A program made the position numbers and the translations under genes. Below, one piece after another: positions 33,769-44,008 of a stretch of DNA of 64,000 bases. Numbering within the stretch: position 1 is the first letter of the stretch; each line of letters begins with the position of its first letter. The stretch is from Rana temporaria. Taxonomy: Eukaryota > Chordata > Amphibia > Anura > Ranidae. The stretch is from positions 182,974,278 to 183,038,277 of the forward strand of contig NC_053492.1 in the NCBI RefSeq assembly GCF_905171775.1. The letters run 5' to 3'. The notes under the pieces were generated by a model that ran no database searches, was not told where the DNA came from, and worked only from the letters and a program-made list of their open reading frames with translations.

Positions 33769-33894
33769 AAACCTATGTCCCCGTCGGGAGCCTTGCGCCC
33801 TGGTGGTCAGGGTAGAAGTCCTACTCCTTCCAGGGGGTGGACTAAAGCATACCCTTAAGTGCACTTTTTGTAGATTTTTGCACCATTGTGGATT

Positions 33895-33922
33895 AAAAAA
33901 AAAAAAATATATATATATATAT
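33895..33922. repeat. Poly-A and (AT)n
   Basis: A run of about 13 A then about 9 TA units, probably the tail of the U2-headed element. Confidence 0.85.
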
Positions 33923-34265
33923 AATCTACATACCATAGAAATGTACATTTGTTTTAATAGTTCTGCAATGACTGCATATAGTGATAATATTATACACGAT
34001 AAACGATGATACTGCCGTATTATTCATGAATAATTTACAAATATATACAGTCCATACCTTAAAACAAGGGTCTCCAAACTGTAGCCTGTGGGTGGATTTT
34101 ATGCGATGCTCTGATTTAAAATACCAGATATAAGGAGGGACTCTGATGACAACTATTATGTGAGGGGGGACTCTGATGCAAGGTGGACTCTCGTGTAAGG
34201 AGGGCTCTTAAGTAGGAAAATTTAGAAAAAAATTCTAAGTACTGTATTCATTCATTTAAACCAAT

Positions 34266-34594
34266 GGTCTCCAAACTTTCTAAAGAAAGGGCGGTTTATT
34301 GTACTTTAGACGTTAGAAGGGCTAGACTGTGGCTAGTATGAGTGGAAATGTTCCAGGTATTAGTGGGGTGAACACAACCACATTTGGTATTAGGGGAAGG
34401 AATAATGCTCCATCGTTGGTATCATAGGGAGGAATAGTGCCCCATTATTGGTGTCAGTGGGAGAAATGGTGTCCGAATGTTGGGGTCAGATGGTAGAATA
34501 GTGTTTTGTATCAGTGGAAGGATCTTATTTTTTCCAGCCCACGGCTATTTGTAAAAAATACATTGTGGCCATCGTACTGAAAAGTTTGGAGACC
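34266..34594. mobile_element. Foldback repeat with internal minisatellite
   Basis: Ends GGTCTCCAAACTTTC and AAAGTTTGGAGACC are inverted. Inside are about four diverged units of roughly 31-36 bp containing GTGTCAGTGGGAG and GAATAGTGCCCC. A partial end also lies at 34070-34090. Confidence 0.7.
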
Positions 34595-34697
34595 TCTGCC
34601 TTACTCTTGCCACATCCCATATCCAAATTGACACTCCAAAGTACTGAAACTCTATAGAGAACATGCATAAAATGTCCTATGAACTGATATAACATAC

Positions 34698-34812
34698 CTC
34701 TCTGAAATCATGCTCAAAGTGTCGCAGCTGCAGGCATTGTTCTAACTTTAGCTGATGGCGACTCCAGAACTGGTTGAACGCTTTTTCTGTCTCATCCAGC
34801 TGGGCCAGTAAT
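34698..34812 (-). CDS. MCF2: MCF2/DBL-type Rho-GEF, spectrin-repeat exon 2 of 6
   Basis: This is a 115-nt exon with acceptor TTTCTGCAG and donor GTATGTT. The first base completes the Arg codon left by the previous exon. The remaining 38 codons begin LLAQLDETEKAFNQFWSRHQ and end LRHFEHDFRE. The pattern of spaced Leu, Phe and Trp residues with a long amphipathic helix fits a spectrin-type repeat, and QCLQLRHFE is strongly conserved in MCF2-like proteins. The exon ends on a codon boundary and joins in frame to the exon at 24880-24999. In the cell this part of the protein is a scaffold and autoregulatory segment; the exchange activity lies downstream, outside the window. Confidence 0.92.
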
Positions 34813-35177
34813 CTGCAGAAATCAAATAAGTACATTAAAGAGAATATTAATTTGTGCTTGGCACCCAAAATACAAAATTCTCATATTAGTACATGTAACC
34901 TCTTAACCTGGATGACATTAACGGCCTGTGCCAATGTACTTTTGTTTGCTTCAAGCAGGTTTTGCCTTCCCATAAGTCTTTGGGAATGCAAATCCCACCA
35001 CAGATCAAATACCCTTGTCAGTGAATCCCGAATATTCTCAGAAGCATCTCTAACTGATGTTAAACTGATGCCGTTGGCACAGGCCCTTAGTTATCTAAAG
35101 CAGTATCAAAAACAATAAACATGCTTTTTTTTTTTTATTCTCTAGAAATGCTATTTTTACCCGTTTTGCATTACTAA
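34813..35177. other. Intronic sequence, nothing recognised
   Basis: It lies directly upstream of the exon at 34698-34812, with a short poly-T at 35126-35138. Confidence 0.35.
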
Positions 35178-35740
35178 TGCCGCGTAACACACGATCATTT
35201 TTCAGCATGAAAAAAACGTTGTTTTTAAAAAACGTCATTTAAAATGATCGTGTGTGGGCTGCCCATCGTTTTTTAGGTTCTGAAAAATTAAAAAAAAAAA
35301 TTTCGAACATGCTGCATTTTTTAATGTCGTTTTAAACAATGTCGTTTTTCGGGTTGTAAAAAATGATCGTGTGTGGGCAAAAAGGACGTAAAATACCCGC
35401 GCATGCTCAGATGCAAGTTATGAGACGGGAGCGCTCGTTCGAGTAAAACTACCATTCATAATGGAGTAAGCACATTCATCACGCTGTAACAGACAAATAA
35501 GGGCAAATCGTCTTTTACTAACACAGAATCAGCTAAAGCAGCCCAAAGGTGAATGGAACTTCCCCTTTATAGTGCCGTTGTACGTGTTGTATGTCACCGC
35601 GCTTTGCTAGATCATTTTTTAAAAACAATGGTGTGTAGGCAACATCATTTTAATGATGAAGTTGGGAAAACGTTGTTTTTTAGACATGCTGAAAAACAAC
35701 GTTTTCTTTCATGCTGAAAAATGATCGTGTGTACGTGGCA
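35178..35740. mobile_element. MITE, family E superfamily, AACGTTGTTTTT-arm type with full core
   Basis: Termini TGCCGCGTAACACACGATCA and TGATCGTGTGTACGTGGCA. Arms are built from AAAACGTTGTTTTT and AAAATGATCGTGTG. The central core (ATGAGACGGGAGCGC through TATGTCACCGCG) is shared with 54538-55143, which has quite different arms. Confidence 0.85.
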
Positions 35741-35919
35741 TTACTTCTGATCCCCTATGGCCTGTTTGCAGCCACTTCAGGCTACACACATTCTATCAAC
35801 AAATGTTTGTCCTTGCTAAGTGTAAGCTTCCTGATGATGCCATCTGCACAGCTGCTTATAGACTACGCTGACAGCACATATGATAGAACAACAATGCAGG
35901 ACATCAATTGTTACTGTGA

Positions 35920-36190
35920 GGCCCCGTACACACGTCCGAGGAACTCGACGTGCCAAACACATCGAGTTCCTCGTCGAGTTCAGTGTTGAAGCCGCCGAGG
36001 ATCTCGGCGGGCCGACTTTCCTCATTGAACAACGAGGAAATAGAGAACATGTTCTCTATTTGGCCCGACGAGTTCCTCGTCGGCTTCCTCGCTGAAAAGT
36101 GTACACACGACCGAGTTTCTCGTCAGAATCCAGCTCCGATCGAGTTTCTGGCTGAATTCTGCCGAGAAAATCGGTCGTGTGTACGGGGCC
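35920..36190. mobile_element. Palindromic MITE, family E
   Basis: Termini GGCCCCGTACACACG and CGTGTGTACGGGGCC, with TCGTCGAGTT arms. It is about 95 percent identical to 4481-4735 and complete where that copy lacks a short internal segment. Confidence 0.9.
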
Positions 36191-36365
36191 TCACAGTTAC
36201 TGTTTATGCTGATCTGAGCACCAGATTCAAATGCCACGGAGGAAGCAGTGGTCTAATCGCGGGAAGCACATGTCGAACCCCCTGCCCAAAAGTACCTACC
36301 AGCAAGTGGGTCGCCAAGGGTCGTTGAAAGAAAACAGCCAAGGCTGAAATCTGTCCCTTAATATG

Positions 36366-36480
36366 TCCCTTAATTCCAACACAGTCTTCTAAGTGCTAAG
36401 AAGATTCTGGACTAGAGTTTACCAAATGCTATATACTGTTACGGGTAAATCCTTGCAAAAGATGTACCATAGCTGAATGC
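36366..36480 (+). pseudogene. L1 ORF2 C-terminal fragment
   Basis: It reads NSNTVF, a stop, then VLRRFWTRVYQMLYTVTGKS in frame, the segment following the zinc knuckle of L1 ORF2. The same segment is at 45475-46000. No flanking L1 structure is visible. Confidence 0.6.
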
Positions 36481-36593
36481 TAAAAAGCAAAGTTAAAGTA
36501 TATCCTTCACAGCAGTGGTTTGGGTCTCCGCCTCTTACGACACTACTATCAAGTGGCGTAACATACTCAGCTGACCAAATGGCAGCCACCTAA

Positions 36594-36852
36594 AAGTGCC
36601 CCTGTGGGTCTCCATAGAAGCCTATCTCTGCGATCCTAATTCAATCAGCATTCCCTTATGGCTAAAGAATAGAGAAAGATGACAGTTCATTTGTCCAATT
36701 ATGAAGCGCTCCTTAAGATTGTGGGATAATCTAAAACTTAAACACAGATTGTTCTCACCCCATACCCCCTTGCTTTCTATATTGCTAAATCCTGGCGTTT
36801 TAACTATCCTCTTCTTGAATGACTCAGGCATCCTTCCATTTGAAACTCTCAA
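36594..36852 (+). pseudogene. L1 ORF2 fragment (segment between RT and zinc knuckle)
   Basis: It encodes PLWLKNRERWQFICPIMKRS and LRLWDNLKLKHRLFSPHTPL, typical of the segment between RT and zinc knuckle in L1 ORF2. It ends where a family E MITE begins. Confidence 0.55.
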
Positions 36853-37035
36853 GCCTCGTACACATGATCAGTCCATCCGATGAAAACGGACCAATGGACC
36901 GTTTTCATCGGTTAACCGATGAAGCTGACTGATGGTCCGTCGCGCCCACACACTATCGGTTAAATAACCGATTGTGTCAGACCGCGGTCACGGAAACCAG
37001 GTACGACGGCACTATAAAGGGGAAGGTCTACCTGT
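36853..37035. mobile_element. MITE, family E superfamily, CATCGGTTAACCGATG-arm type, truncated
   Basis: It starts GCCTCGTACACATGATC and has arms of CATCGGTTAACCGATG. The core piece GGCACTATAAAGGGGAAG is the reverse complement of core sequence in 35178-35740. The right terminus is missing. Confidence 0.65.
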
Positions 37036-37189
37036 ATATTAAGGTAAGTTGTTCCTTTCACATCACAATCTATATATGTCTTAAATGTATGCTAATGTCT
37101 TGTATTTCTTGCATCATTCCCTAATTACCATGATTGTAATATGCTGTGAATATCCCCTTTGTCCCCATGCATGTTGTAAGTTTTGAATG

Positions 37190-38266
37190 CTCCTGGTGAA
37201 TGGCGCTGCCTCAGAGCCGTTCGAAATTTTGAATGGCACCCGGCAGGGCTGTCCCCTTTCCCCCCTCCGGTTTGTCATAGTTATAGAGCATCTGGCCTGT
37301 GCCATTCTTCAGAACTCCTCCATCCAAGGTATCCAAACTCCCTCCTACTCCCTCCTCCCATCATAAACTGTCCCTCTATGCTGATGATCTCCTGGTTTAT
37401 ATGCAGCACCTCCATACCTCCTTACCGTCCCTTTTCCTGGAATTCCGCCGCTTTGGCTTTTTCAGTAACTTCAAACTCAACATATCTAAAACGGAAGCCC
37501 TCAATATCTCCCTGCCTCCCTCCACAATGCTCTCTCTACGATCGAACTCGTCCTTTCAATGGCAGGCGAAAGGTATTTCTTACTTAGGGGTTACTATGCC
37601 TTCCAACCTTTCCAACCTCTTTGAATTACGTTCCCCTTCTCAGCCGTATATGGAAGGATCTGGAGGAGTGAAGTGGTTCCACCTTACCGTGGTTTGGGCA
37701 GATCAACACCCTTAAAATGGACATATTGCCCAAGCTTTTAAAACTCTTCCAAACGATCCCTATTTTGATTCCCCAATCTTTTTTCACCTCCCTGTGCTCC
37801 AGCACCATCAGATTCATTTGGAACCGGGGATTATCTAGAGTACAACATAAGTTGCTCATCCTCCCTAAGCTACGGGGCGGGCGGGTCTACCGGACTACGA
37901 GACCTACTATAAAGCCACACATGTGGCACGCATACTGGAATGGTTCCCCCTTCCCTTCCTAAAGGCTTTGGTTATGGTCGAACAGGACTTAGCTCCTATG
38001 GACCTCCGGGCTCTTCTCTGGGGATATCGCAATGACCTGGCTCTCTTACACGCTTTCTCACCGCTCACACTTGCCTCTCTCAGAATCTGGTACTGCAGAG
38101 GTCTATGCTCCACTTTGTTCTCCGACCCCTCCCTATTGTCCTCTCTGTTTGACAACCCCGCTTTCCCCCAGGGCAAAGGAGTGACCACTCTGGGATCCTT
38201 CAAACGCTCTGACTGGCCCCAATCGCATTCCTTTGTACACCCACAGCATGGGACACCGTCTATCTT
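37190..38266 (+). pseudogene. Decayed L1 ORF2 (RT part), left half of a split element
   Basis: Frames shift repeatedly, but the reverse transcriptase is clear: FEILNGTRQGCPLSPLRFVI, then HKLSLYADDLLVYMQHLH with the YADD catalytic box, then QAKGISYLGVTMPSNLSNLF. The thumb-like segment KMDILPKLLKLFQTIPILIP and IWNRGLSRVQHKLLILPKLR follows. It is 5'-truncated just before the RT palm. At 38251-38266 it is interrupted by the young minus-strand L1 and resumes at 44194. Confidence 0.85.
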
Positions 38267-38629
38267 TTTTTTTTTAATCAAGAAAAATATTTTATTGAGA
38301 CAAAATAAACATACAATTCCATAATAGTAGGATATTAATCAAAGATCAAGGATACAAGCAGAAATTACGCACTTTATCTAGGCAAACTTGGGTATGTTTA
38401 CGTGTCTTTAGAACATTATGACTAAGAAAAAGAGAACTCCCGCTTAACTTTAAACACACGGTCTAACCAAATATTACAGTTGTCTTTCTTATGCGCCCAT
38501 ACGCCTTTAGTGTAAATCCTGTCATACTGTTAACACAACGTACTATAAACCTGGACCCCCATCCATAGTACAACTTATTGTATACCTCTCAGTTGATTTT
38601 TGTCCTACCTCATTTCTCAGTACTACCTG

Positions 38630-41600
38630 TTAGCCCTGTAAAAGTCTATCCATAACCAACTCCGCCGGACCCAGCCCAGGGGTGTCTAGCCAAGGCTGCC
38701 ATAAGGAATAGAACTTCTTTGATGCATTTCTATGCTGATATGTAATTTTCTCCCTTATCAACATGCTGTTTACCATCTTCACCCAAAGTCCTTCTGTAGG
38801 TACCCTGGGGGTGATCCAGAATCTAGCAATGGCCTTCCGGGCCACATAAAGCAGCCGAAGTACGGCCGTGTGACCATGTGGGGAGAGAGAGGGCACTTCC
38901 AGTGCTCCAAGGAGACATACCACTGGATCATGCGGTGCCGGAAAGCCATATGCCTGTGATATAGTGTTTGTGATGTATTGCCAATATCTAAAAAGTTTCG
39001 GACATTTCCACATCATATGTAGCAAGTCCCCCTCCTGCGCGTTACATTTTGGGCATAGTGGAGAGTCTCTCAGACCCCACTTAAATAGACGAGTAGGTGT
39101 CCTATACACCCTATGGAGCAGAAATAAGTGTGACAGTCTGTGTTGTGCTGATACCGATACCAAAGGGGCGGAGGTCAAGCATATTTCCCATGTATCCCCG
39201 TCTATGGGTCCCAAATCTTTTTCCCACCCCTTTCTGCATGGCAATGTCGTAGCGTCATGGGTGATACCAATCAGTCTGGAGTAAACCTGTGAGATCATAC
39301 CCTTCTTGTCTCTATTCACTAGAACGTCAGTATGGAGGGGGTGTTTCACTAACAAGAGGGGGGAAAGCCTACTCTCACTCTGGATAGCGTGTCTTAGCTG
39401 TAGGTATTTGTAGAACTGTGTTCTAGCTAATGGGAACTCATCTCCCAGGTCCGTGAAGGACTTTAGAACTGATCCTGCGTACAGCTGGGCGATGTAGTGA
39501 ATTCCCGCCTCGGTCCATTGCCTGAAACCCCCTAACTTAGAAAGTTCCCGAAAGTTGGAGTTCTTCCAAATGGGAGTAAAGGGGCACACTCCTTTAATAT
39601 TAAATGCGGACCTTATATATTTCCATAGGGTATTCAGCAAGGTGACAGTGGGTAGCGATTGGTCCAAGTGCGATAGCCCTGCTTCTAGATGTGATACCGC
39701 CGGGAGAACAGATCCCTTGGGTATTAGTGGTGTCCGTACAGGGTCCCCCTCATCTATCTCTCCCCAATGTCCCAAATGTTGTATCTGTGATGCTACAAAG
39801 TAGTACCTAGCGTGCGGAACCGCCATGCCCCCTTGATCTTTAGCAAGCTGCAGTGTTTTGAGGCTAATTCTAGCAACCTTTCCGCCCCAGATCAGATCCC
39901 TGAACTGGGCATCAATCTGTGCGAACCATTTATGCGGGATCCAGACTGGAGAATTGTGGAAGACATACAGGAGCTGCGGGGCCCACACCATCTTAATAAG
40001 ATTAGCTCTACCCGTAACCGACAGGGGGAGTTTTTTCCAAACCGCGCATTTCTGTCTAAACCGCGTCAATAGTGGGGTCAGATTCATTTGAAGGAACTGC
40101 GTGGGGTCGGGAGTGACCTGTATCCCCAGATACTTAAATTCTTTCACCACCAATACATCCTTAGCACATTCAGGGAGAGGGCTCACTATCGGGTCTAAAG
40201 GCATGAGAACTGATTTATTCCAATTGATGCTGAACCCGGACAGGCCCCCAAAGTCCGCGATTAACGACATCGCGTTCTTCAGTGACTCGCCCGTGTCTCC
40301 TAGATAAATCAAGGTGTCGTCCGCAAACAAGGATATGACGTCTCGCCCGGCACCCCTGGAAAAACCAGTTATGCCCGGCGAGGCACGCATATGAATCGCC
40401 AGAGGTTCCAGTGCCAAGGCGAACAGCAGGGGAGAGAGTGGGCACCCCTGCCGAGTCCCCCTGAACAACCGAAAAGATTCTGAAACTTCACCATTGATTC
40501 TCATTCTAGCCCTCGGGGAGCTATACAACAATTGGACCCACTTCAGGAAGGAAGGACCCACACCAAATCTATCTAGCACTTCCCATAAGTATGGCCACTC
40601 CACACTGTCAAATGCCTTGGCGGCGTCTAGGGAGAAGATGGCCCTATTACCCGGGTTATCCACTGGTATTTGTAAGTTAAGGAACAGCCTGCGTAAGTTC
40701 TGTGCGGTTGATCTAGTAGGGATGAATCCAGATTGATCCCTATGCACCACTAGGTGGATACACTTAGATAACCTAGTAGCTAACACCCTAGCCAATAGTT
40801 TCACGTCAAATGTCAATAGGGATATTGGCCTATATGAGTCCGGGGAAAGAGGGTCCTTCCCCGGCTTCAGCAGGACCACTATAAGAGCCTCATCCATGGA
40901 GGGTGGGAGCCGTCCAGTTTCAAGAGCAGTGTTGTAGACCTTCAGTAAAATTGGAATGAGTTGTTCCGAGTACTTACTGTAGATTTCAGACGGAAGCCCG
41001 TCAGCCCCAGGTGCCTTCCCTTTGTGTGCTAGTGCCAATGCTTCCAGCAGCTCTTCCCTGGTAAGAGGGGCGTTAAGCAAGGCCATCTCCGCAGTTGGGA
41101 GACACGGCATCTGGTATTTATCCAGAAATGCGTGTATCTGGGCTACAGTGGGGCTAACCTTCGATGTATAAACATCCTGAAAAAAGCTTTTAAAGCATTC
41201 AATGATGGATTGTGTGGAGTGGCACGCCTCCCCCCTAGTATTTCTAACCTCAATTATCTGTGAAGGCGGTTGCTGTGACTTAGCCAAAATCGCCAGCAAG
41301 TGGCCGGTGTTTTCCCCTTCCTCAAAATGTCTCTGCTGCAGAAAAAACCTTTTATTTTCGGCGAGCTGCAGTGAGAGGTTCTTGAGCATGGTCTGTGCTG
41401 CTAGCCAGCTCCTCCTGTTATTATCAGAGGGGTCCGCTATATAGTCTGCTTCCGAGCGTTGGGCATCTGCCAAGACTCGAGTCTCCCATTCCTTAGTATT
41501 AGACTTAATCTCATTAATGGCTCTGATAAGCTGGCCCCGCATATATGCCTTAGCAGAGTCCCACACAACTTGTAGAGTAGTGGAGCCTATGTTATCCTTA

Positions 41601-42424
41601 AAAAAGTTAGTTAGTAGTAATGGGAGTGGGTCAGATTCTGACATAAGAGACAGCCAGAACGGGTTGAGCTTCCATAGGCTATTCCCCCTTTCCAACCCCA
41701 GGCCTAAATCCACCGTGAACGGAGAGTGATCGGAAGTGTGTCTCGGGTGATAGTGGGATGACTTGACCATGGGCAACATCGGGCCATTCCCCAGGCCCAG
41801 GTCAATTCTGGATAGCCCCCCCACCGAGGCTGACTGGCAGGAGAATACCTTTGCATCGGGGTTGTGCATTCTCCATACATCTGTTAATCCCAGTTCAGTG
41901 ACCAACCGAGCGAAAGGGGTAGGTCCCTTCCTCCCATGTACATCCCCCCCCCCTGTACACCCTCGCCTATCCTTCTCAAAATCTAGGAGATTATTAAAGT
42001 CCCCGAGGACCAGCACAGGAATACCAGGGAGACAGGATATAAATTCAACCAGCAGTTTTATAACGTAGGATGAGAACGGTGGCGGGATATACACCCCCGC
42101 CAACACGCACTTCATCCCATAAAGGGAGCAATATAGGAAGACGTATCTACCCTCGGGGTCAATCTTGGCATCAATATACGTGTATTGTGTGCCTTGCCTA
42201 ATCATTATGCTCACTCCGCGTGAGTACACGGTATGGGTGGAGTGGTACTGATGGCAAAACTGCCTTGGTGCTAATTTTAGTGTGGACCCCGCTGGGAGAT
42301 GAGTCTCCTGTAAACAGATCACTTCCGCGCCCAACCTCTTGATGGTACGCATCACCTCCAGGCGTTTAACCGGGGCACCTAGGCCACGAACATTCCATGA
42401 TAAGCATCTCATTACCCTTGACAT
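38630..42424 (-). CDS. L1 ORF2 protein: AP endonuclease, reverse transcriptase, Cys-His knuckle
   Basis: An uninterrupted 1264-residue frame, the usual size for L1 ORF2, performs target-primed reverse transcription. The N-terminal endonuclease (about 1-240) keeps N11 in SWNVRGLG, E40 in CLQETHL, GDFNN at 141-145, SRIDL at 205-209 and SDH at 231-233. The reverse transcriptase (about 465-775) shows GKAPGADGLP, YRPISLL, DQSGFIPTRS, D600 in FSLDAAKAFDS, RGTRQGCPLSPLLFAL and FADD at 700-703. A C-terminal knuckle C-x2-C-x8-H-x4-C (CPKCNAQEGDLLHMMWKC) precedes the end. All catalytic residues I can check are present, with no stop or frameshift. The start MSRVMRCLSWN is the first Met before the endonuclease. 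The enzyme would act in nuclear ribonucleoprotein particles together with ORF1p. Confidence 0.96.
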   Translation of the reverse strand: MSRVMRCLSWNVRGLGAPVKRLEVMRTIKRLGAEVICLQETHLPAGSTLKLAPRQFCHQYHSTHTVYSRGVSIMIRQGTQYTYIDAKIDPEGRYVFLYCSLYGMKCVLAGVYIPPPFSSYVIKLLVEFISCLPGIPVLVLGDFNNLLDFEKDRRGCTGGGDVHGRKGPTPFARLVTELGLTDVWRMHNPDAKVFSCQSASVGGLSRIDLGLGNGPMLPMVKSSHYHPRHTSDHSPFTVDLGLGLERGNSLWKLNPFWLSLMSESDPLPLLLTNFFKDNIGSTTLQVVWDSAKAYMRGQLIRAINEIKSNTKEWETRVLADAQRSEADYIADPSDNNRRSWLAAQTMLKNLSLQLAENKRFFLQQRHFEEGENTGHLLAILAKSQQPPSQIIEVRNTRGEACHSTQSIIECFKSFFQDVYTSKVSPTVAQIHAFLDKYQMPCLPTAEMALLNAPLTREELLEALALAHKGKAPGADGLPSEIYSKYSEQLIPILLKVYNTALETGRLPPSMDEALIVVLLKPGKDPLSPDSYRPISLLTFDVKLLARVLATRLSKCIHLVVHRDQSGFIPTRSTAQNLRRLFLNLQIPVDNPGNRAIFSLDAAKAFDSVEWPYLWEVLDRFGVGPSFLKWVQLLYSSPRARMRINGEVSESFRLFRGTRQGCPLSPLLFALALEPLAIHMRASPGITGFSRGAGRDVISLFADDTLIYLGDTGESLKNAMSLIADFGGLSGFSINWNKSVLMPLDPIVSPLPECAKDVLVVKEFKYLGIQVTPDPTQFLQMNLTPLLTRFRQKCAVWKKLPLSVTGRANLIKMVWAPQLLYVFHNSPVWIPHKWFAQIDAQFRDLIWGGKVARISLKTLQLAKDQGGMAVPHARYYFVASQIQHLGHWGEIDEGDPVRTPLIPKGSVLPAVSHLEAGLSHLDQSLPTVTLLNTLWKYIRSAFNIKGVCPFTPIWKNSNFRELSKLGGFRQWTEAGIHYIAQLYAGSVLKSFTDLGDEFPLARTQFYKYLQLRHAIQSESRLSPLLLVKHPLHTDVLVNRDKKGMISQVYSRLIGITHDATTLPCRKGWEKDLGPIDGDTWEICLTSAPLVSVSAQHRLSHLFLLHRVYRTPTRLFKWGLRDSPLCPKCNAQEGDLLHMMWKCPKLFRYWQYITNTISQAYGFPAPHDPVVCLLGALEVPSLSPHGHTAVLRLLYVARKAIARFWITPRVPTEGLWVKMVNSMLIREKITYQHRNASKKFYSLWQPWLDTPGLGPAELVMDRLLQG

Positions 42425-42792
42425 TGCATACCATACAACATATTAGCAGGATCATAACATAGTAACATGTATAAGCGACAATTATGATACAAGCAAAGGC
42501 AATTGGCAAACCAAAGGGCAAGAAGTATGTCCGGGGGGCTCAAGATATTGGGAGAACTAGGCAGGCACATATCACGGTTTGGGCATAGTAGAACAGTAGT
42601 CTTATGGACCATGATCAGATAGCACAAAAAGTTAACTTGGATACATACGGGGGCATCCATGGGGGCTGCCGTGGTAGAATCCACTTTCAATTGGGTCAAA
42701 TGCATTTCGGCCAACAGGGCCCGGATGACTTCAGTCAACGGATCTAGGTAGGGCCTAACAAAGCCCTCCAGGGGGCAACAGTGGAAGTGCAC
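42412..42792 (-). CDS. Possible small ORF in the L1 inter-ORF spacer, overlapping ORF2 start
   Basis: A 126-codon frame (MHFHCCPLEGFVRPYLDPLT through NMLYGMQCQG) lies in the spacer and overlaps the first 13 bases of ORF2 in another frame. Its stop sits just after the ORF2 ATG. It is Cys and Leu rich with no domain I recognise. It may be chance, or a leader influencing ORF2 translation. Confidence 0.2.
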   Translation of the reverse strand: MHFHCCPLEGFVRPYLDPLTEVIRALLAEMHLTQLKVDSTTAAPMDAPVCIQVNFLCYLIMVHKTTVLLCPNRDMCLPSSPNILSPPDILLALWFANCLCLYHNCRLYMLLCYDPANMLYGMQCQG

Positions 42793-42922
42793 TTTATAGC
42801 GTCTTAAAACTTCTCAACAGCCAACTTCTAGCCCACAGCAACCAAAGTGAACAGTGACCGCCTTGCGACGAGTAACGTGGAAAGTATAACCCGGGTTCGT
42901 CTTGTAAGAATAGTTCTCCTCT

Positions 42923-44008
42923 TCAGTCTGCGGGGCGTCTACCCCTAGCCTCCCTGATCGACTGTTCCTCTCGGTCTAGCCATTGTGCAGCAGCATTAGG
43001 GGACTCAAAAAATTGCACAGTGCCAAACACCTCCACTCGCAGTTTGGCCGGGTACAGCATAGCATATTTCAATTCAAGGCCTCTCAAACGACGTTTAACA
43101 TCCATAAACTTGCCCCTCTTTTTCTGCAATTCAGCTGAGAAATCCGGGAACAAGGACACTTTGGTATTGTCCATTTTTAGGGCAGCCGGATTAATTCTAG
43201 CATTATATAAAATGGCATCTCTGTCCCGATAGTGCAGGAGCTTAAACAGAAAGGGTCTAGGTGGAGCACCGGGCTGCAATGGTCTGGACGGCACCCTGTG
43301 AGCCCGTTCAACAGAGAACATGGGGGAGAATGCTTCCCTCCCGAACGCAGCGATCAGCCATTTCTCAATGAATTCCACAGGGTTCTTCCCTTCCAGCTTT
43401 TCAGGGAGGCCTATAGCCCTCACATTATTTCTCCTCATCCTGTTCTCTAATTCTTCTAAACGAGAGGAATGCTGCTCAATGATATGGTTGTTATAGGAGA
43501 GATCCCTCTGCATAGGCCCCAAGTCATCCTCAATGGTGCTCACCCTCTCCTCCAGAGCGGAGGCCCTCTCCCTCAGCTTCTGAGCGTCCTGTCTGAGAAA
43601 GGAGATCTCAGACTTCATCCCCTTGATTTCCGTGGTAAGGGCCGTGATAGACATATTGCAGGATGTTACAGCGGCAAATATGTCCCTCAGGGTGGGCTCC
43701 CCCTCTGTAGCAGGGCTCACTGGGGTTTGGGGCCTAGTGGATTCCGGGTTAGGAGTACTCACTGTGTCCCATATCAAGCCGGCCTGTACCGAGTCCTCCA
43801 AGGGCACTGTATCGTCCGCTTCGGATCCTCCACCCGGCGAGTCCTCTGGAGAGCTGGAGGAGGCCACCTGATCTTTCGGTGGTGGTTTGGAGAACAACTT
43901 CTCCGCCGCCTCGCGGTGCTTCTCCTTGGCCGTGCGGCCTGCGTACGCGCCATTTTGGGACATGTGCTCTGCGGATCTGTTCACCAGCTGCTTCTTGCTG
44001 GACGACAT
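42923..44008 (-). CDS. L1 ORF1 protein (coiled-coil RNA-binding chaperone)
   Basis: This is a 361-residue frame starting MSSSKKQLVNRSAEHMS; an in-frame upstream Met at 44065 would add 19 residues, but this start fits the family better. After a disordered N-terminus (Pro, Ser and Glu rich, about 30-100) a heptad-patterned coiled coil runs from about 105 to 205 (MSITALTTEIKGMKSEISF and DDLGPMQRDLSYNNHIIEQH). The RRM-like domain follows (RRNNVRAIGLPEKLEGKNPV and ERAHRVPSRP), then a C-terminal domain with FKLLHYRDRDAILYNA and VSLFPDFSAELQKKR. This is the L1 ORF1p (Transposase_22) architecture, which trimerises and binds L1 RNA in the cytoplasm. No frame disruption is seen. Confidence 0.93.
   Translation of the reverse strand: MSSSKKQLVNRSAEHMSQNGAYAGRTAKEKHREAAEKLFSKPPPKDQVASSSSPEDSPGGGSEADDTVPLEDSVQAGLIWDTVSTPNPESTRPQTPVSPATEGEPTLRDIFAAVTSCNMSITALTTEIKGMKSEISFLRQDAQKLRERASALEERVSTIEDDLGPMQRDLSYNNHIIEQHSSRLEELENRMRRNNVRAIGLPEKLEGKNPVEFIEKWLIAAFGREAFSPMFSVERAHRVPSRPLQPGAPPRPFLFKLLHYRDRDAILYNARINPAALKMDNTKVSLFPDFSAELQKKRGKFMDVKRRLRGLELKYAMLYPAKLRVEVFGTVQFFESPNAAAQWLDREEQSIREARGRRPAD

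Larger units (their letters stand above)
32976..33905 (+). mobile_element. U2-headed retroposon with A-rich tail
   Basis: The U2 head (32976-33028) is followed by about 560 bp of unrecognised sequence, a 164-bp inserted LINE tail (33605-33768), about 110 bp more, then GGATTAAAAAA and an (AT)n tract. A 5' small-RNA head, an unrelated body and a 3' A-rich tail are the structure of a SINE or of a chimeric retrogene made by LINE template switching. snRNA-headed SINEs (SINEU) are known in crocodilians; whether this is the same class is open. Confidence 0.5.
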
